In this document: positions 7,401-15,568 of the stretch, in pieces
Layout of the letters: every line of letters begins with the position of its first letter
Position numbering within the stretch: position 1 is the stretch's first letter
Assembly: GCF_022414595.1 (NCBI RefSeq)
Contig: NZ_JADWYO010000041.1
Location: 1 to 52,570, forward strand
DNA: 52,570 nt
Direction: 5' to 3'
From: Streptomyces sp. MUM 203J
GTDB taxonomy: Bacteria > Actinomycetota > Actinomycetes > Streptomycetales > Streptomycetaceae
Position numbers and translations under genes: made by a program
Notes under the pieces: generated by a model
The model's input: only the letters and a program-made list of their open reading frames with translations
The model's database searches: none
What the model was told of the DNA's origin: nothing

Positions 7401-8552
7401 ATGGGTGAGGATCTCCGACTGCGGGCCGTGGTGGCGCTCGCGCAGGCCATGGCGGCGGCGCATACGGCGCGTGAGTGCTGGCGGGCCGCCGCGCTGGCAG
7501 CCTGCGAGGCGCTCGGGGGGACGTTCGCGGCGCTCTCGACCTGGCAGCGGGACCTCGGCAGGCTCAAGGTCCTGGTGAACGCCGGGCAGCGGGCGCCGGG
7601 GGAGGAGGAGTTCCCGGACTCCGAGACCTACCCCGTCTACCAGTTCTCCGAGATCACCGAGTTCCTGCACGAGCGGTGGGCGGGCGGCGGGGGTCCGCAC
7701 GCCTGGGTGGAGACGGCGGACGGGGAGCCCTCCGGGCCCGGCGGCCCCCGGCGCGGCTACTGCCACGAGCGGGTGGCCGCACTGCGGCGGCGGGGCCGCG
7801 GCTGCTGCGTGGTCGCCCCGATCGTGCTGCACGGGCGGGCGTGGGGCGAGCTGTATGTGGCCCGGCCGGTCGGCGCGCCCGTCTTCGGGCGGGAGGAGGC
7901 GGACTTCGCGACCGTCCTCGCGGCGGTCGTCGCGGCCGGGATCGCCCAGACCGAGCGGCTGGAGGAGGTCAGGAAGCTGGCCTTCACGGACCCGCTGACC
8001 GGGCTCGCCAACCGCCGGGCCGTCGACGCCCGGCTGGAGGAGGCGCTGGACCGGTTCCTCAGGGACGGGGCCGTCGTCAGCCTCGTCGTCTGCGATCTGA
8101 ACGGGCTGAAGCGGGTCAACGACACGCAGGGGCACGCGGTCGGGGATCGCCTGCTGGAACGTTTCGGCTCGCTGCTGTCCTACTGCGGGGCCCGGCTGCC
8201 GGGCGCGCTGGCGGCACGGCTCGGGGGTGACGAGTTCTGCCTCGTGTCGGTGGGGCCCGGCGCGGACGAGGTGGTCGCGGTGGCCGAGGAACTGTGCGTA
8301 CGGGCCGGTGGGCTGGATCTGGGCGAGGGGGTGGCCTGCGGGGTGGCGTCCACCGGGGATCCGATCGGCCCGGTGCGGTCGGCCCGGCGGCTGTTCCGGC
8401 TCGCGGACGCCGCCCAGTACCGGGCCAAGGCGGCGCGGTCGGCCGAGCCCGTGGTCGCGGGACGGGACGGGGCGGTGCTGCGGCTGGCCGACGCGCCGCC
8501 CGCCGCGGCGCGGGACCGCCGCCGGTTCCGGGACGCGGCACCGCCCTCGTAG
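7401..8552 (+). CDS. GAF-GGDEF diguanylate cyclase
   Basis: 383 residues, no membrane segment. A GAF-like sensor occupies about residues 10-190 (ending ADFATVLAAVVAAGIAQTERLEE). The GGDEF domain starts at KLAFTDPLTGLANRRAVD, with an intact active-site GGDEF at 275-279 (RLGGDEFCLV) and VCDLNGLKRVNDTQGHAVGDRLL upstream. It should make c-di-GMP from two GTP; c-di-GMP loads BldD to hold Streptomyces in vegetative growth. No RxxD product-inhibition site precedes the GGDEF motif. By gene order (between cya and hutH) it is probably the counterpart of S. coelicolor SCO4931, described as CdgE as far as I recall. TAAGCT (7389-7394), 6 nt before the ATG, suggests a leaderless mRNA. Confidence 0.92.
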   Translation: MGEDLRLRAVVALAQAMAAAHTARECWRAAALAACEALGGTFAALSTWQRDLGRLKVLVNAGQRAPGEEEFPDSETYPVYQFSEITEFLHERWAGGGGPHAWVETADGEPSGPGGPRRGYCHERVAALRRRGRGCCVVAPIVLHGRAWGELYVARPVGAPVFGREEADFATVLAAVVAAGIAQTERLEEVRKLAFTDPLTGLANRRAVDARLEEALDRFLRDGAVVSLVVCDLNGLKRVNDTQGHAVGDRLLERFGSLLSYCGARLPGALAARLGGDEFCLVSVGPGADEVVAVAEELCVRAGGLDLGEGVACGVASTGDPIGPVRSARRLFRLADAAQYRAKAARSAEPVVAGRDGAVLRLADAPPAAARDRRRFRDAAPPS

Positions 8553-8606
8553 GGCCGCCGCGCCCGCGGGGGCGGGGCCGGTAAGGAGCAGGGCTGCCGC
8601 CGACTA

Positions 8607-8635
8607 GTGACATGTTGGGATTCAGTCCGTAGGCT
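8607..8635 (+). promoter_or_regulatory. hutH promoter driving a leaderless mRNA
   Basis: GTGACA (8607-8612; five of six match TTGACA) and TAGGCT (8630-8635) are 17 bp apart. The -10 box ends 7 nt before the hutH ATG at 8643, so transcription should begin at the start codon itself. No ribosome-binding site exists upstream of that ATG. Confidence 0.7.
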
Positions 8636-8642
8636 GCTGAAT

Positions 8643-10190
8643 ATGGATATGCACACTGTCGTGGTGGGGACGTCCGGGACCACCACCGCCGACGTCATCG
8701 CCGTCGCCCGTGGCAACGCCCGCGTCGAACTGGCCCAGGAGGCCCGTGAGGCGCTCGCCCGTGCCCGGGAGATCGTGGACACGCTCGCCGCCAAACCGGA
8801 GCCGGTGTACGGCGTGTCGACCGGTTTCGGGGCGCTCGCCACCCGGCACATCGGCCAGGAGCTGCGCGCCCAGCTCCAGCGCAACCTCGTCCGCTCGCAC
8901 GCCGCGGGGATGGGCCCGCGGGTCGAGCGCGAGGTCGTCCGCGCCCTGATGTTCCTCCGGCTGAAGACCGTCGCGTCCGGCTACACCGGGGTCCGCCCCG
9001 AGGTCGCCCAGACCATGGCCGACATCCTGAACGCGGGCATCACCCCGGTCGTCCACGAGTACGGCTCCCTCGGCTGCTCCGGCGACCTCGCGCCGCTCGC
9101 CCACTGCGCGCTCACCCTCATGGGCGAAGGCGACGCCGAGGGCCCCGACGGGACGGTCCGCCCGGCCGGCGAACTGCTCGCCGCGTACGGCATCGTCCCC
9201 GTCGAACTGCGCGAGAAGGAGGGCCTGGCCCTCCTCAACGGCACCGACGGCATGCTCGGCATGCTGGTCATGGCCCTCGCGGACCTGGAGCGGCTCTACA
9301 AGTCGGCCGACATCACCGCCGCGCTCACCCTGGAGGCCCTGCTCGGCACCGACAAGGTGCTGCGCCCCGAACTGCACGCCATCCGCCCGCACCCCGGCCA
9401 GGCCGCCGCCGCAGCGAACATGCTCGCCGTGCTGGACGGCTCCGGACTCGTCGGCCACTTCCAGGCGGACGAGGCGCCCCGGGTCCAGGACGCCTACTCG
9501 GTCCGCTGCGCCCCGCAGGTCGCGGGCGCCGGGCGGGACACCCTCGCGCACGCCCGGCTCGTGGCCGAGCGCGAGCTGGCCGCGGCCGTCGACAACCCGG
9601 TCGTGCTGCCCGACGGCCGCGTGGAGTCCAACGGCAACTTCCACGGCGCCCCCGTGGCGTACGCGCTGGACTTCCTCGCCGTCGCCGTCGCGGACCTCGG
9701 CTCCATCGCGGAGCGCCGCACGGACCGGCTCCTCGACAAGAACCGCAGCCACGGCCTGACGCCCTTCCTGGCCGACGACGCCGGCGTGGACTCGGGCCTC
9801 ATGATCGCCCAGTACACGCAGGCCGCGCTGGTCAGCGAGCTGAAGCGGCTGGCCGTCCCGGCCTCGGCCGACTCGATCCCGTCCTCGGCGATGCAGGAGG
9901 ACCACGTCTCGATGGGCTGGTCGGCCGCACGCAAGCTGCGCACCGCCGTCGGCAACCTCAGCCGCGTCCTGGCGGTCGAGCTGTACGCCGCCACCCGGGC
10001 CATCGAGCTGCGTGACGGGCTCACCCCGGCGCCCGCCTCCCGCGCGGTCATCGAGGCCCTGCGCGCCGCGGGCGTCGAGGGCCCGGGTCCGGACCGGTTC
10101 CTCGCGCCCGACCTGGACGGCGCGGACACGTTCGTCCGGGAGGGCGGGCTGCTGGCGGCGGTGGAGCGGGTGACGGGGCCGCTGCGGTAG
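8643..10190 (+). CDS. hutH: Histidine ammonia-lyase
   Basis: 515 residues, the full family length. It deaminates L-histidine to urocanate, the first step of histidine use. The N-terminus YGVSTGFGALATRHI holds the catalytic Tyr, and the MIO cofactor region reads GSLGCSGDLAPLAH at about 141-154. The cyclised triplet is therefore Cys145-Ser-Gly rather than the textbook Ala-Ser-Gly; I recall the same Cys in other Streptomyces histidases. LLNGTDGML, ESNGNFHGAP and SIPSSAMQEDHVSMG are further family blocks. The ATG at 8643 gives the known MDMHTVVVGTSG N-terminus and sits 7 nt after a -10 box. There is no hut operon here; the gene stands alone. Confidence 0.95.
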   Translation: MDMHTVVVGTSGTTTADVIAVARGNARVELAQEAREALARAREIVDTLAAKPEPVYGVSTGFGALATRHIGQELRAQLQRNLVRSHAAGMGPRVEREVVRALMFLRLKTVASGYTGVRPEVAQTMADILNAGITPVVHEYGSLGCSGDLAPLAHCALTLMGEGDAEGPDGTVRPAGELLAAYGIVPVELREKEGLALLNGTDGMLGMLVMALADLERLYKSADITAALTLEALLGTDKVLRPELHAIRPHPGQAAAAANMLAVLDGSGLVGHFQADEAPRVQDAYSVRCAPQVAGAGRDTLAHARLVAERELAAAVDNPVVLPDGRVESNGNFHGAPVAYALDFLAVAVADLGSIAERRTDRLLDKNRSHGLTPFLADDAGVDSGLMIAQYTQAALVSELKRLAVPASADSIPSSAMQEDHVSMGWSAARKLRTAVGNLSRVLAVELYAATRAIELRDGLTPAPASRAVIEALRAAGVEGPGPDRFLAPDLDGADTFVREGGLLAAVERVTGPLR

Positions 10191-10258
10191 CCGCCCGGCG
10201 GGCTCCCCCGGGGTTCTCGGCCTCGCCCGAACAGGGGGACGCCCACGCGGGGCGCGTG

Positions 10259-10558
10259 TCAGTACGTGGCGGGCGCCCCGCGCCGTATCGCGTACGCGAC
10301 CAGCCCCGCGCCCACCGTCAGGAAACCCGTGCCGCCGATCAGGTACGGGGTCGTGTCCGCGCTGCCGGTGTCGGCCAGCCGCAGCTCCTCCCCGCCCGGC
10401 TCGGGGCCGCCCGGCGCGGCCTGCGCGGGGGCCTGCTCGGCGGCGGCCGGATGGTCGCCGGTGGCATTGGCGGAGGGGACGAACCACAGGGCGCCGAGCA
10501 GGGTCCCGGCGGCGGTGGCGGTCAGCAGAGGGCGGCGGGCGGCAGGCGCGGCGGACAC
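10259..10558 (-). CDS. Small LAXTG-type sortase-anchored surface protein
   Basis: 99 residues. N-terminal signal peptide (RRPLLTATAAGTLLGALWFVPSANA), then a short Ala/Pro/Gly-rich mature part of about 30 residues. A complete cell-wall sorting signal follows: LADTG at 61-65, hydrophobic segment YLIGGTGFLTVGAGLVAYAI and an Arg-Arg tail. LAXTG is the motif used by Streptomyces class E sortases, which anchor the long chaplins. The mature domain is too short to be an enzyme; a spacer or coat role is likely. The GTG start has AAGGGG about 9 nt upstream. Convergent with hutH. Confidence 0.8.
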   Translation of the reverse strand: MSAAPAARRPLLTATAAGTLLGALWFVPSANATGDHPAAAEQAPAQAAPGGPEPGGEELRLADTGSADTTPYLIGGTGFLTVGAGLVAYAIRRGAPATY

Positions 10559-10664
10559 AGGTTCAGATCCCCTTGCGGAACCGAGAATTGGTGGGTGCGC
10601 CGATGCTAGTGAACACAGCGGGTCGCGGGAAAGTCATGAATGCCGGGAGCCTACGCTCCGTCAT

Positions 10665-11030
10665 ATGAGCCCTTCTGAGACATCACAGTATGTGCGGCTT
10701 CGGGTGGACCTGGTGCTGGAGGTGACCGGCCGCAGCGCGCTGACCGACGCCGCACTGCGACGGATCGACGACGACGAGTTCATGCCCGAGGAGGAGCGCG
10801 TGCATGCCCGGACGGCAGTCCGGAGCGACGAAGCGGAAGCCCTCGCGTACCTCGTGGAGCCCTTCCAGCTGCTAGGTGACATGCCGGGCGTCGAACTCGT
10901 CCAGGCATCGTGGAGCAGCGAGCAGGCGGACTACGACCCGGACGTGGAGGCGTGGGACCTGGACGAGGACGACGAGGACGGGGACGACGAGGACGAGGAC
11001 CGGGAGGACGACGGCCCCGGCGGCAGGTAG
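10665..11030 (+). CDS. Conserved hypothetical protein with a very acidic tail
   Basis: 121 residues. Residues 1-88 form a compact alpha/beta domain (YVRLRVDLVLEVTGRSALTDAALRRID...AYLVEPFQLLGDMPGVELVQASWSSEQADY). The rest is almost entirely Asp/Glu (WDLDEDDEDGDDEDEDREDDG). No family function is recognised. Such tails often bind basic proteins or metal ions, which is inference. TACGCT (10652-10657) ends 7 nt before the ATG and there is no ribosome-binding site, so the mRNA is probably leaderless. In S. coelicolor a similar small gene precedes the L,D-transpeptidase, as recalled. Confidence 0.8.
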   Translation: MSPSETSQYVRLRVDLVLEVTGRSALTDAALRRIDDDEFMPEEERVHARTAVRSDEAEALAYLVEPFQLLGDMPGVELVQASWSSEQADYDPDVEAWDLDEDDEDGDDEDEDREDDGPGGR

Positions 11031-11291
11031 CGGCAGGCGGGGGAGGCGGCGGCCGGCCGGGGTGACGTGCGCCGTATCCCTCCCCGCACCCCTGCCCGTA
11101 CTCTGGACCGACTCCGGGCCGCACCTCGCGCGGCGCGTGTCCGGAGTCACTCCGCTCCGCCGGAACCGACCGCCCCGGCCGGCGCGTCGGTCAGTGGTGT
11201 TCCCCACATCCTGTCCTCCGCCGGAACCGGCGCGGGCGTTCCAGGTGTTAGGGGAAGAGTTGGCAGGGAAGCCGCGACCTTGGAGAAGCGT

Positions 11292-12566
11292 GTGAAGACG
11301 GACAGCAAGCGGCGCAGAGGCCTGGTGGCCGCGTCCGCCCTGCTCGGCGGTGTGCTGGTGCTCACCGCCTGCAACGACGGCGGCACCGCGGCGGACGCCG
11401 CCGGTGGCGACGCGGGCAGCAGCCAGGGTCCGGGCACCTCCCAGAAACAGGTCGACGAGGCCGCGGCTCAGAAGACGTCGCAGGCCCGAATAGAGGTCTC
11501 GCCCAAGGACGGCGCGAGCAACGTCAGCATCAACAACGGCACCAAGGTCACCGTCGGCGAAGGCACCCTCACCGAGGTCGCCATGACCGACGCGGAGGGC
11601 ACCGCCGTCGCCGGTGAGATGAACGCCGACAAGACCAGCTGGACACCGTCCGGCCGGCTTAAGCGCTCCACCACGTACAAGATCGCCGTGACCGCGCAGG
11701 ACGGCGAGGGCCGCACCGCCCACGAGAACACGTCCTTCACGACGGTCTCCGAGACCAACAGCTTCATCGGCTACTTCACTCCCGAGGACGGCTCCACGGT
11801 CGGCGTCGGCATGCCGGTGTCGATCAACTTCAACAAGCCGATCACCGACAAGAAGGCCGTCCAGAGCGCCATCGAGGTGTCATCCACCAGCGGCCAGGAG
11901 GTCGTCGGTCACTGGTTCAACGCCCAGCGGCTGGACTTCCGCCCCGACCAGTACTGGGCGGAGAACTCCACGGTCACCCTGAAGCTGAAGCTGGACGGGG
12001 TCGAGGGCGCCGACGGCGTCTACGGCGTCCAGGAGAAGACCGTCACCTTCACGGTCGGCCGCAACCAGGTCTCGACCGTCGACGTCGCCGCGAAGACGAT
12101 GACCGTCCAGCGGGGCGGCAAGACGGTCAAGACGATCCCGATCTCCGCGGGCTCCCCGGCCACGCCGACCTACAACGGCCAGATGGTGATCTCCGAGAAG
12201 TTCACGGAGACCCGGATGAACGGCGCGACGGTCGGCTTCACCGACGACGACGGCAAGGGCGAGTACGACATCAAGGACGTGCCGCACGCCATGAGGCTGT
12301 CCACCTCCGGCACGTTCATCCACGGCAACTACTGGGGCGCCCGGTCCGTCTTCGGCAACGTCAACACCAGCCACGGCTGCGTGGGCCTGGCCGATGTGAA
12401 GGGCGCGGGCGACAAGAACCAGCCCGGCGCGTGGTTCTACGACAACTCGCTGATCGGTGACGTGGTCGTCGTCAAGAACTCCAAGGACAAGACGATCGCC
12501 CCGGACAACGGGCTCAACGGCTGGAACATGAACTGGGCGGACTGGAAGGCCGGATCGGCCCTGTAG
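11292..12566 (+). CDS. L,D-transpeptidase lipoprotein (YkuD catalytic domain)
   Basis: 424 residues. Lipoprotein signal peptide with lipobox LTAC, modified Cys27, then a Ser/Gly linker. Two Ig-like domains follow (about 65-150 and 155-260; ARIEVSPKDGASNVSINNGTKV..., SFIGYFTPEDGSTVGVGMPVS...), then the YkuD domain. The catalytic block is GARSVFGNVNTSHGCVGLADV with His361 and nucleophile Cys363. It forms 3-3 crosslinks in peptidoglycan outside the membrane, a major crosslink type in actinomycetes. The GTG at 11292 has a GGAG 6 nt upstream. Frame and motif are intact. It closes the left conserved block of the window. Confidence 0.92.
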   Translation: MKTDSKRRRGLVAASALLGGVLVLTACNDGGTAADAAGGDAGSSQGPGTSQKQVDEAAAQKTSQARIEVSPKDGASNVSINNGTKVTVGEGTLTEVAMTDAEGTAVAGEMNADKTSWTPSGRLKRSTTYKIAVTAQDGEGRTAHENTSFTTVSETNSFIGYFTPEDGSTVGVGMPVSINFNKPITDKKAVQSAIEVSSTSGQEVVGHWFNAQRLDFRPDQYWAENSTVTLKLKLDGVEGADGVYGVQEKTVTFTVGRNQVSTVDVAAKTMTVQRGGKTVKTIPISAGSPATPTYNGQMVISEKFTETRMNGATVGFTDDDGKGEYDIKDVPHAMRLSTSGTFIHGNYWGARSVFGNVNTSHGCVGLADVKGAGDKNQPGAWFYDNSLIGDVVVVKNSKDKTIAPDNGLNGWNMNWADWKAGSAL

Positions 12567-12581
12567 TTCCCCGCGCGGTAC

Positions 12582-12622
12582 GAGAGGGGCGGCGGTGCCT
12601 TGAAGGCACCGCCGCCCCTCTC
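12582..12622. terminator. Bidirectional terminator hairpin
   Basis: Two perfect 19-nt arms (12582-12600 and 12604-12622, beginning GAGAGGGGCGG) flank a 3-nt centre between two convergent genes. It serves the L,D-transpeptidase on plus and the secreted protein on minus. Confidence 0.85.
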
Positions 12623-12633
12623 GCACATCCGGG

Positions 12634-13029
12634 TCAGCCCGTGTGCGTCGTGTGGAACTGCGTCGGCCCCTGCTCGACGAGCCGTCCATCCTTCCAGGTG
12701 GAGACGTGCCAGATGACGGCCTTGCCCTCCGGCAGCCCGCTCAGGCGGCACCGCGCGAACGGCTTCGTGCCGGTGGTCGCGCACCGGCCCACGACGTCGG
12801 GTACGCCCAGGTCCACCTCGTAGTCCACGCGGACGGTGGCTCCGTCCCGGGCGGACGTGTCCCGCACGGTGAAGGTGTCCCGGGAAGCGTCCCAGCAGGC
12901 GTACCCGCCGTCGACGGCCGAGCACCCGTCGACGGCGGCGGCGGGCGAGGCGCCGTACAGGGCTCCGGCGCACAGCAGGGACGTGACCCCGGCGAGCGCG
13001 AGCCCGCGGGGTGTGCAGCGGATGGACAT
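12634..13029 (-). CDS. Small secreted cysteine-containing protein
   Basis: 131 residues from ATG 13029 (MSIRCTPRGLALAGVTSLLC); a GGGGGG ribosome-binding site lies 8 nt upstream. An in-frame ATG six codons earlier would include that site. A signal peptide ends near SPAAA (about residue 30). The mature protein has four cysteines (VDGCSAVDGGYACWD and GRCATTGTKPFARCRL) likely forming two disulfides, and an all-beta pattern (TFTVRDTSARDGATVRVDYEVD, VIWHVSTWKDGRLVEQG). No enzyme motif is seen. Related small secreted proteins are common in Streptomyces with no known role. Confidence 0.78.
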   Translation of the reverse strand: MSIRCTPRGLALAGVTSLLCAGALYGASPAAAVDGCSAVDGGYACWDASRDTFTVRDTSARDGATVRVDYEVDLGVPDVVGRCATTGTKPFARCRLSGLPEGKAVIWHVSTWKDGRLVEQGPTQFHTTHTG

Positions 13030-13142
13030 GACCGGTTCCCCCCTCATCACGACGGATGGCTGTGGTTCGTCACGCCAGGGGCGGAACGCCCGCCCCGGGA
13101 GCCCCCGGACCCTGGGAGCCCCCGGGCCCCCGACGCGGGGCC

Positions 13143-13820
13143 TCAGGATCCGGCCGCGTTGACGGTCACGACGCTGCCGTACAGCACGTACCGCCGGCCG
13201 CCGATCCCGCGCACGCCCGGCATGTCGTTGGTGATCCGGGTGGTGACCTGGGCCCGCGCGCTGTCCAGGAACAGGTCGTGCGCCGCCCCGTCCGTGAACT
13301 CCGCGAAGTTGAGGACCCGGCCGCCGTCCAGGCTGTAATGGAAGTGCGCGGCGACCAGCCCCGGGGACGCCTCGGCCAGCGGCCCGTCGAGCAGCGCGTC
13401 GATGATCGCCCGCTGGGGTGACCGGCCGTCGGTGTCGAAGGCCGGTGCCACGAAGGCCGTGGGGACGGACGCGGGCTCGTAGACGGTGCTGCGGTAGCGC
13501 AGGTACGCGACGGGGGAGCAGCGTTCGAGGTCCGCCCCGTTCGCACCGAGCCCCCGCAGCGGCTCCGGCGGCTCCTGGGGCCCGGCCTTCCGGTACGCGG
13601 CCGGGTCCGTCCACTGCTCGTAGGTCCAGACGTTCTCCCCGTCGGTGCTGAGGTAGCAGTTCTGCGAGAGCAGCCCATCCGGCCGGGGCGCGGCGCCCCA
13701 CTCGGCCAGCAGGGCCCCCGCCACCCGGCGCTGTACGGCCGGCGACCCCACGTACAACGGGCTGACCAGCGCCAGCCCGGCGTCCTCACGGTCGATGTCG
13801 GGAAGGGGGGTGGTGGTCAT
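13143..13820 (-). CDS. Tandem antibiotic-biosynthesis-monooxygenase (ABM)-like protein
   Basis: 225 residues made of two similar halves of about 100 residues. Each has a strand, an amphipathic helix, then S-x-DG and a W/F-E-x-[WF]-T-D segment (half 1: NCYLSTDGENVWTYEQWTDPAAY; half 2: HFHYSLDGGRVLNFAEFTDGAAH). This is the dimeric alpha/beta-barrel layout of ABM proteins, cofactor-free oxygenases or ligand-binding proteins found in aromatic-polyketide clusters. A metal or active-site residue cannot be assigned. It sits next to a glycosyltransferase fragment and an atypical regulator, which suggests a shared origin in a lost biosynthetic cluster (inference). Confidence 0.65.
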   Translation of the reverse strand: MTTTPLPDIDREDAGLALVSPLYVGSPAVQRRVAGALLAEWGAAPRPDGLLSQNCYLSTDGENVWTYEQWTDPAAYRKAGPQEPPEPLRGLGANGADLERCSPVAYLRYRSTVYEPASVPTAFVAPAFDTDGRSPQRAIIDALLDGPLAEASPGLVAAHFHYSLDGGRVLNFAEFTDGAAHDLFLDSARAQVTTRITNDMPGVRGIGGRRYVLYGSVVTVNAAGS

Positions 13821-13922
13821 GACGTGACTCCTCCGGTGACGTGGTGCGGTGGTACGGGGCGGGGCCGCGACGGGTCGGCCCCGCCCGGTGCGGACAGGCA
13901 GGCCGGCCGCCCGGTGCGGGGG

Positions 13923-14534
13923 TCAGCGGCCCGGCCGGTGCAGCAGGGTCAGCCGCTTCAGCTCCGGGACGATCTCCGCCGGGCTGGGGACCTCGGCCAT
14001 CTCCTGGCGCAGGATGGTGGTGGCCTCCTGGAAGGACGGCTCCCGCAGGATGCGCAGGAGGCCCTCGCGGAGAGCCCCGATGGTGGGCTTCTCGTCCTCG
14101 ATGACCAGCCCGGCGCCGCGCGACTCGGTGTAGTGGGCGAAGTCGACGTACTCGGAGCCGTTCTTCGGCACCATCAGCTGCGGCGCTCCGTGGACGACAG
14201 CGGCCGCCCAGGTGCCCGAGCCCCCCAGGTGGATGATTCCGGAGCAGCTCGGCAGCAGCAGGTTCAGCGGGATGTAGTCGATGACGCGGACGTTGTCCGG
14301 GACGGTTTCGACGCCGGCCAGCTGGGACTCGTTGAGGGTGGCGACCAGTTCGATCGGCAGGTCCTCCACCATCCGGAACACGTCGGAGATGGAGATGCCG
14401 TTCTCCGCGAACAGCTCCCGGCCGCTGGTGCCGAGGGTCAGGCAGACCCGCGGGACCTCGGGTGTGCCGTGCAGCCATTCCGGCACGACCGTGGCGCCGT
14501 TGTAGGGCACCGGGCGTACGGGGACGTACTCCAG
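13923..14534 (-). pseudogene. Truncated EryCIII/DUF1205-type glycosyltransferase, C-terminal half only
   Basis: About 204 codons matching only the C-terminal (sugar-nucleotide-binding) domain of activator-dependent antibiotic glycosyltransferases; intact members have roughly 400 residues. It begins at LEYVPVRPVPYNGATVVPEW, then RVCLTLGTSGRE, VIDYIPLNLLLPSCSGIIHLGGSGTWAAAVVHGAPQLM and AEVPSPAEIVPELKRLT. The usual HHGG(A/S)GT motif reads HLGGSGT, with one His lost. Upstream of 14534 the frame meets a stop within 20 codons, and the sequence becomes the start of an unrelated gene. The acceptor-binding half is gone, so it should be inactive. A GTG at 14510 could still start a 195-residue stub. Confidence 0.75.
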
Positions 14535-14536
14535 GC

Positions 14537-14644
14537 TCCCCGTCCGGCCAGTTCCTCGCCGAGGTCCGGGCTGAAGTACTCAAGGGAGTGGAGGGTGTTG
14601 AGGGCGTTCTGGCAGCGCCGGGCGGCACGGTCGGGCGAGTTCAT
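14537..14644 (-). pseudogene. N-terminal fragment of an SCO6745-like protein, fused to the glycosyltransferase remnant
   Basis: From ATG 14644 the frame reads MNSPDRAARRCQNALNTLHS then LEYFSPDLGEELAGRG, 36 codons resembling the N-terminus of the Streptomyces SCO6745 family (A-R-x-x-x-x-A-L-x-x-L-H-x-x-x-Y-F-x-P-E). At about 14535 the similarity stops and glycosyltransferase sequence starts in another frame. A deletion joining two neighbouring genes is the simplest reading. The family assignment rests on memory of the motif and is moderate. Confidence 0.5.
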
Positions 14645-14788
14645 CGGGGCTCCTGGACGATGGTCGGGACGGCAGGACGGCGGTCGGGAGATCGGAGCGG
14701 ACGGGCGCACCGGCCGCGTGGAGCGCGCGTCGCGGGGGACGGCGGGCCCGCCGGTGCCCGGCCGGTGGCGGCGCGGCCGGGGTGGTCG

Positions 14789-15568
14789 TCACCGCGGGTC
14801 CCGCGGATCACCCAGCCGGAACCCGACTCCGCGCACGGTGATGATCCAGCCGCTCGAACCGAGCTTGCCGCGCAGGCTGCTGACATGGGTGTCGAGGGTC
14901 CGCCCGGGACGCGACCTGGGGTCGTCCCACACCTGGGCCATCAGCTGTCGGCGGGACACCACGGAACCGGGGTGCGAGGCCAGCAGGTGCAGCAGGTCGA
15001 ACTCCTTGCACGTGACTTCCACGGGCACGCCGTCCAGGCTGGCCGCGCAGCTCTCCGGGTCGAGCCGGAGGGGGCCTCGCGAGAGCACGCCCTGCTGCGG
15101 CCGACGGCGCCGCACCCGGCGCATCACCGCCTCGATGCGGGCCATCAGCTCCCGGAAGCCGTAGGGCTTGACCAGGTAGTCGTCGGCTCCCGCCTGGAGG
15201 CCGAGCACCCGGTCCAGTTCGCTGCCCCGGGCCGTGACGGCGATGAGCGGGGTCTCGCCCGCCGCGCGGATGCTGCGGCAGACTTCCAGGCCGTCCAGAT
15301 CCGGGAGGTCCAGGTCGAGGAGCAGCATGTCGGCGCTGCGGTACGAGCGCAGCGCCTCGGCCCCGGTGGCCACACTGCCCGCCAGGTAGCCGTGCCGGCG
15401 GAGCCTGTGCACCAGGGTGTCGGCGGAGGGGGCGTGGCTCTCCACGACCAGCACCTTCAGCGCCTCGGAGCGGCCCCGGACCGGCGGTGGGGGGCGCAGG
15501 GGAGGGCTGTCGGTGCGCCGGGCGCGGGGCAGGTGCGGTCCGAGGAGATGGGTGGCATGCCGTTTCAT
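14789..15568 (-). CDS. Atypical OmpR-family response regulator, JadR1-like
   Basis: 259 residues. A Pro/Arg-rich head of 36 residues, a receiver domain (about 37-150) and a winged-helix DNA-binding domain (about 165-256; VTCKEFDLLHLLASHPGSVVSRRQL and LDTHVSSLRGKLG). The phosphorylatable Asp85 (LLLDLDLPDLDG), Thr112 and Lys134 are present. The acidic pocket, normally Asp-Asp after the first strand, reads VVESHA (Glu43-Ser44). An acidic-pocket substitution of this kind is reported for JadR1, an angucycline-cluster activator that senses pathway products rather than phosphorylation. No histidine kinase lies beside it. A likely orphan activator of a cluster now mostly deleted (inference). Confidence 0.82.
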   Translation of the reverse strand: MKRHATHLLGPHLPRARRTDSPPLRPPPPVRGRSEALKVLVVESHAPSADTLVHRLRRHGYLAGSVATGAEALRSYRSADMLLLDLDLPDLDGLEVCRSIRAAGETPLIAVTARGSELDRVLGLQAGADDYLVKPYGFRELMARIEAVMRRVRRRRPQQGVLSRGPLRLDPESCAASLDGVPVEVTCKEFDLLHLLASHPGSVVSRRQLMAQVWDDPRSRPGRTLDTHVSSLRGKLGSSGWIITVRGVGFRLGDPRDPR

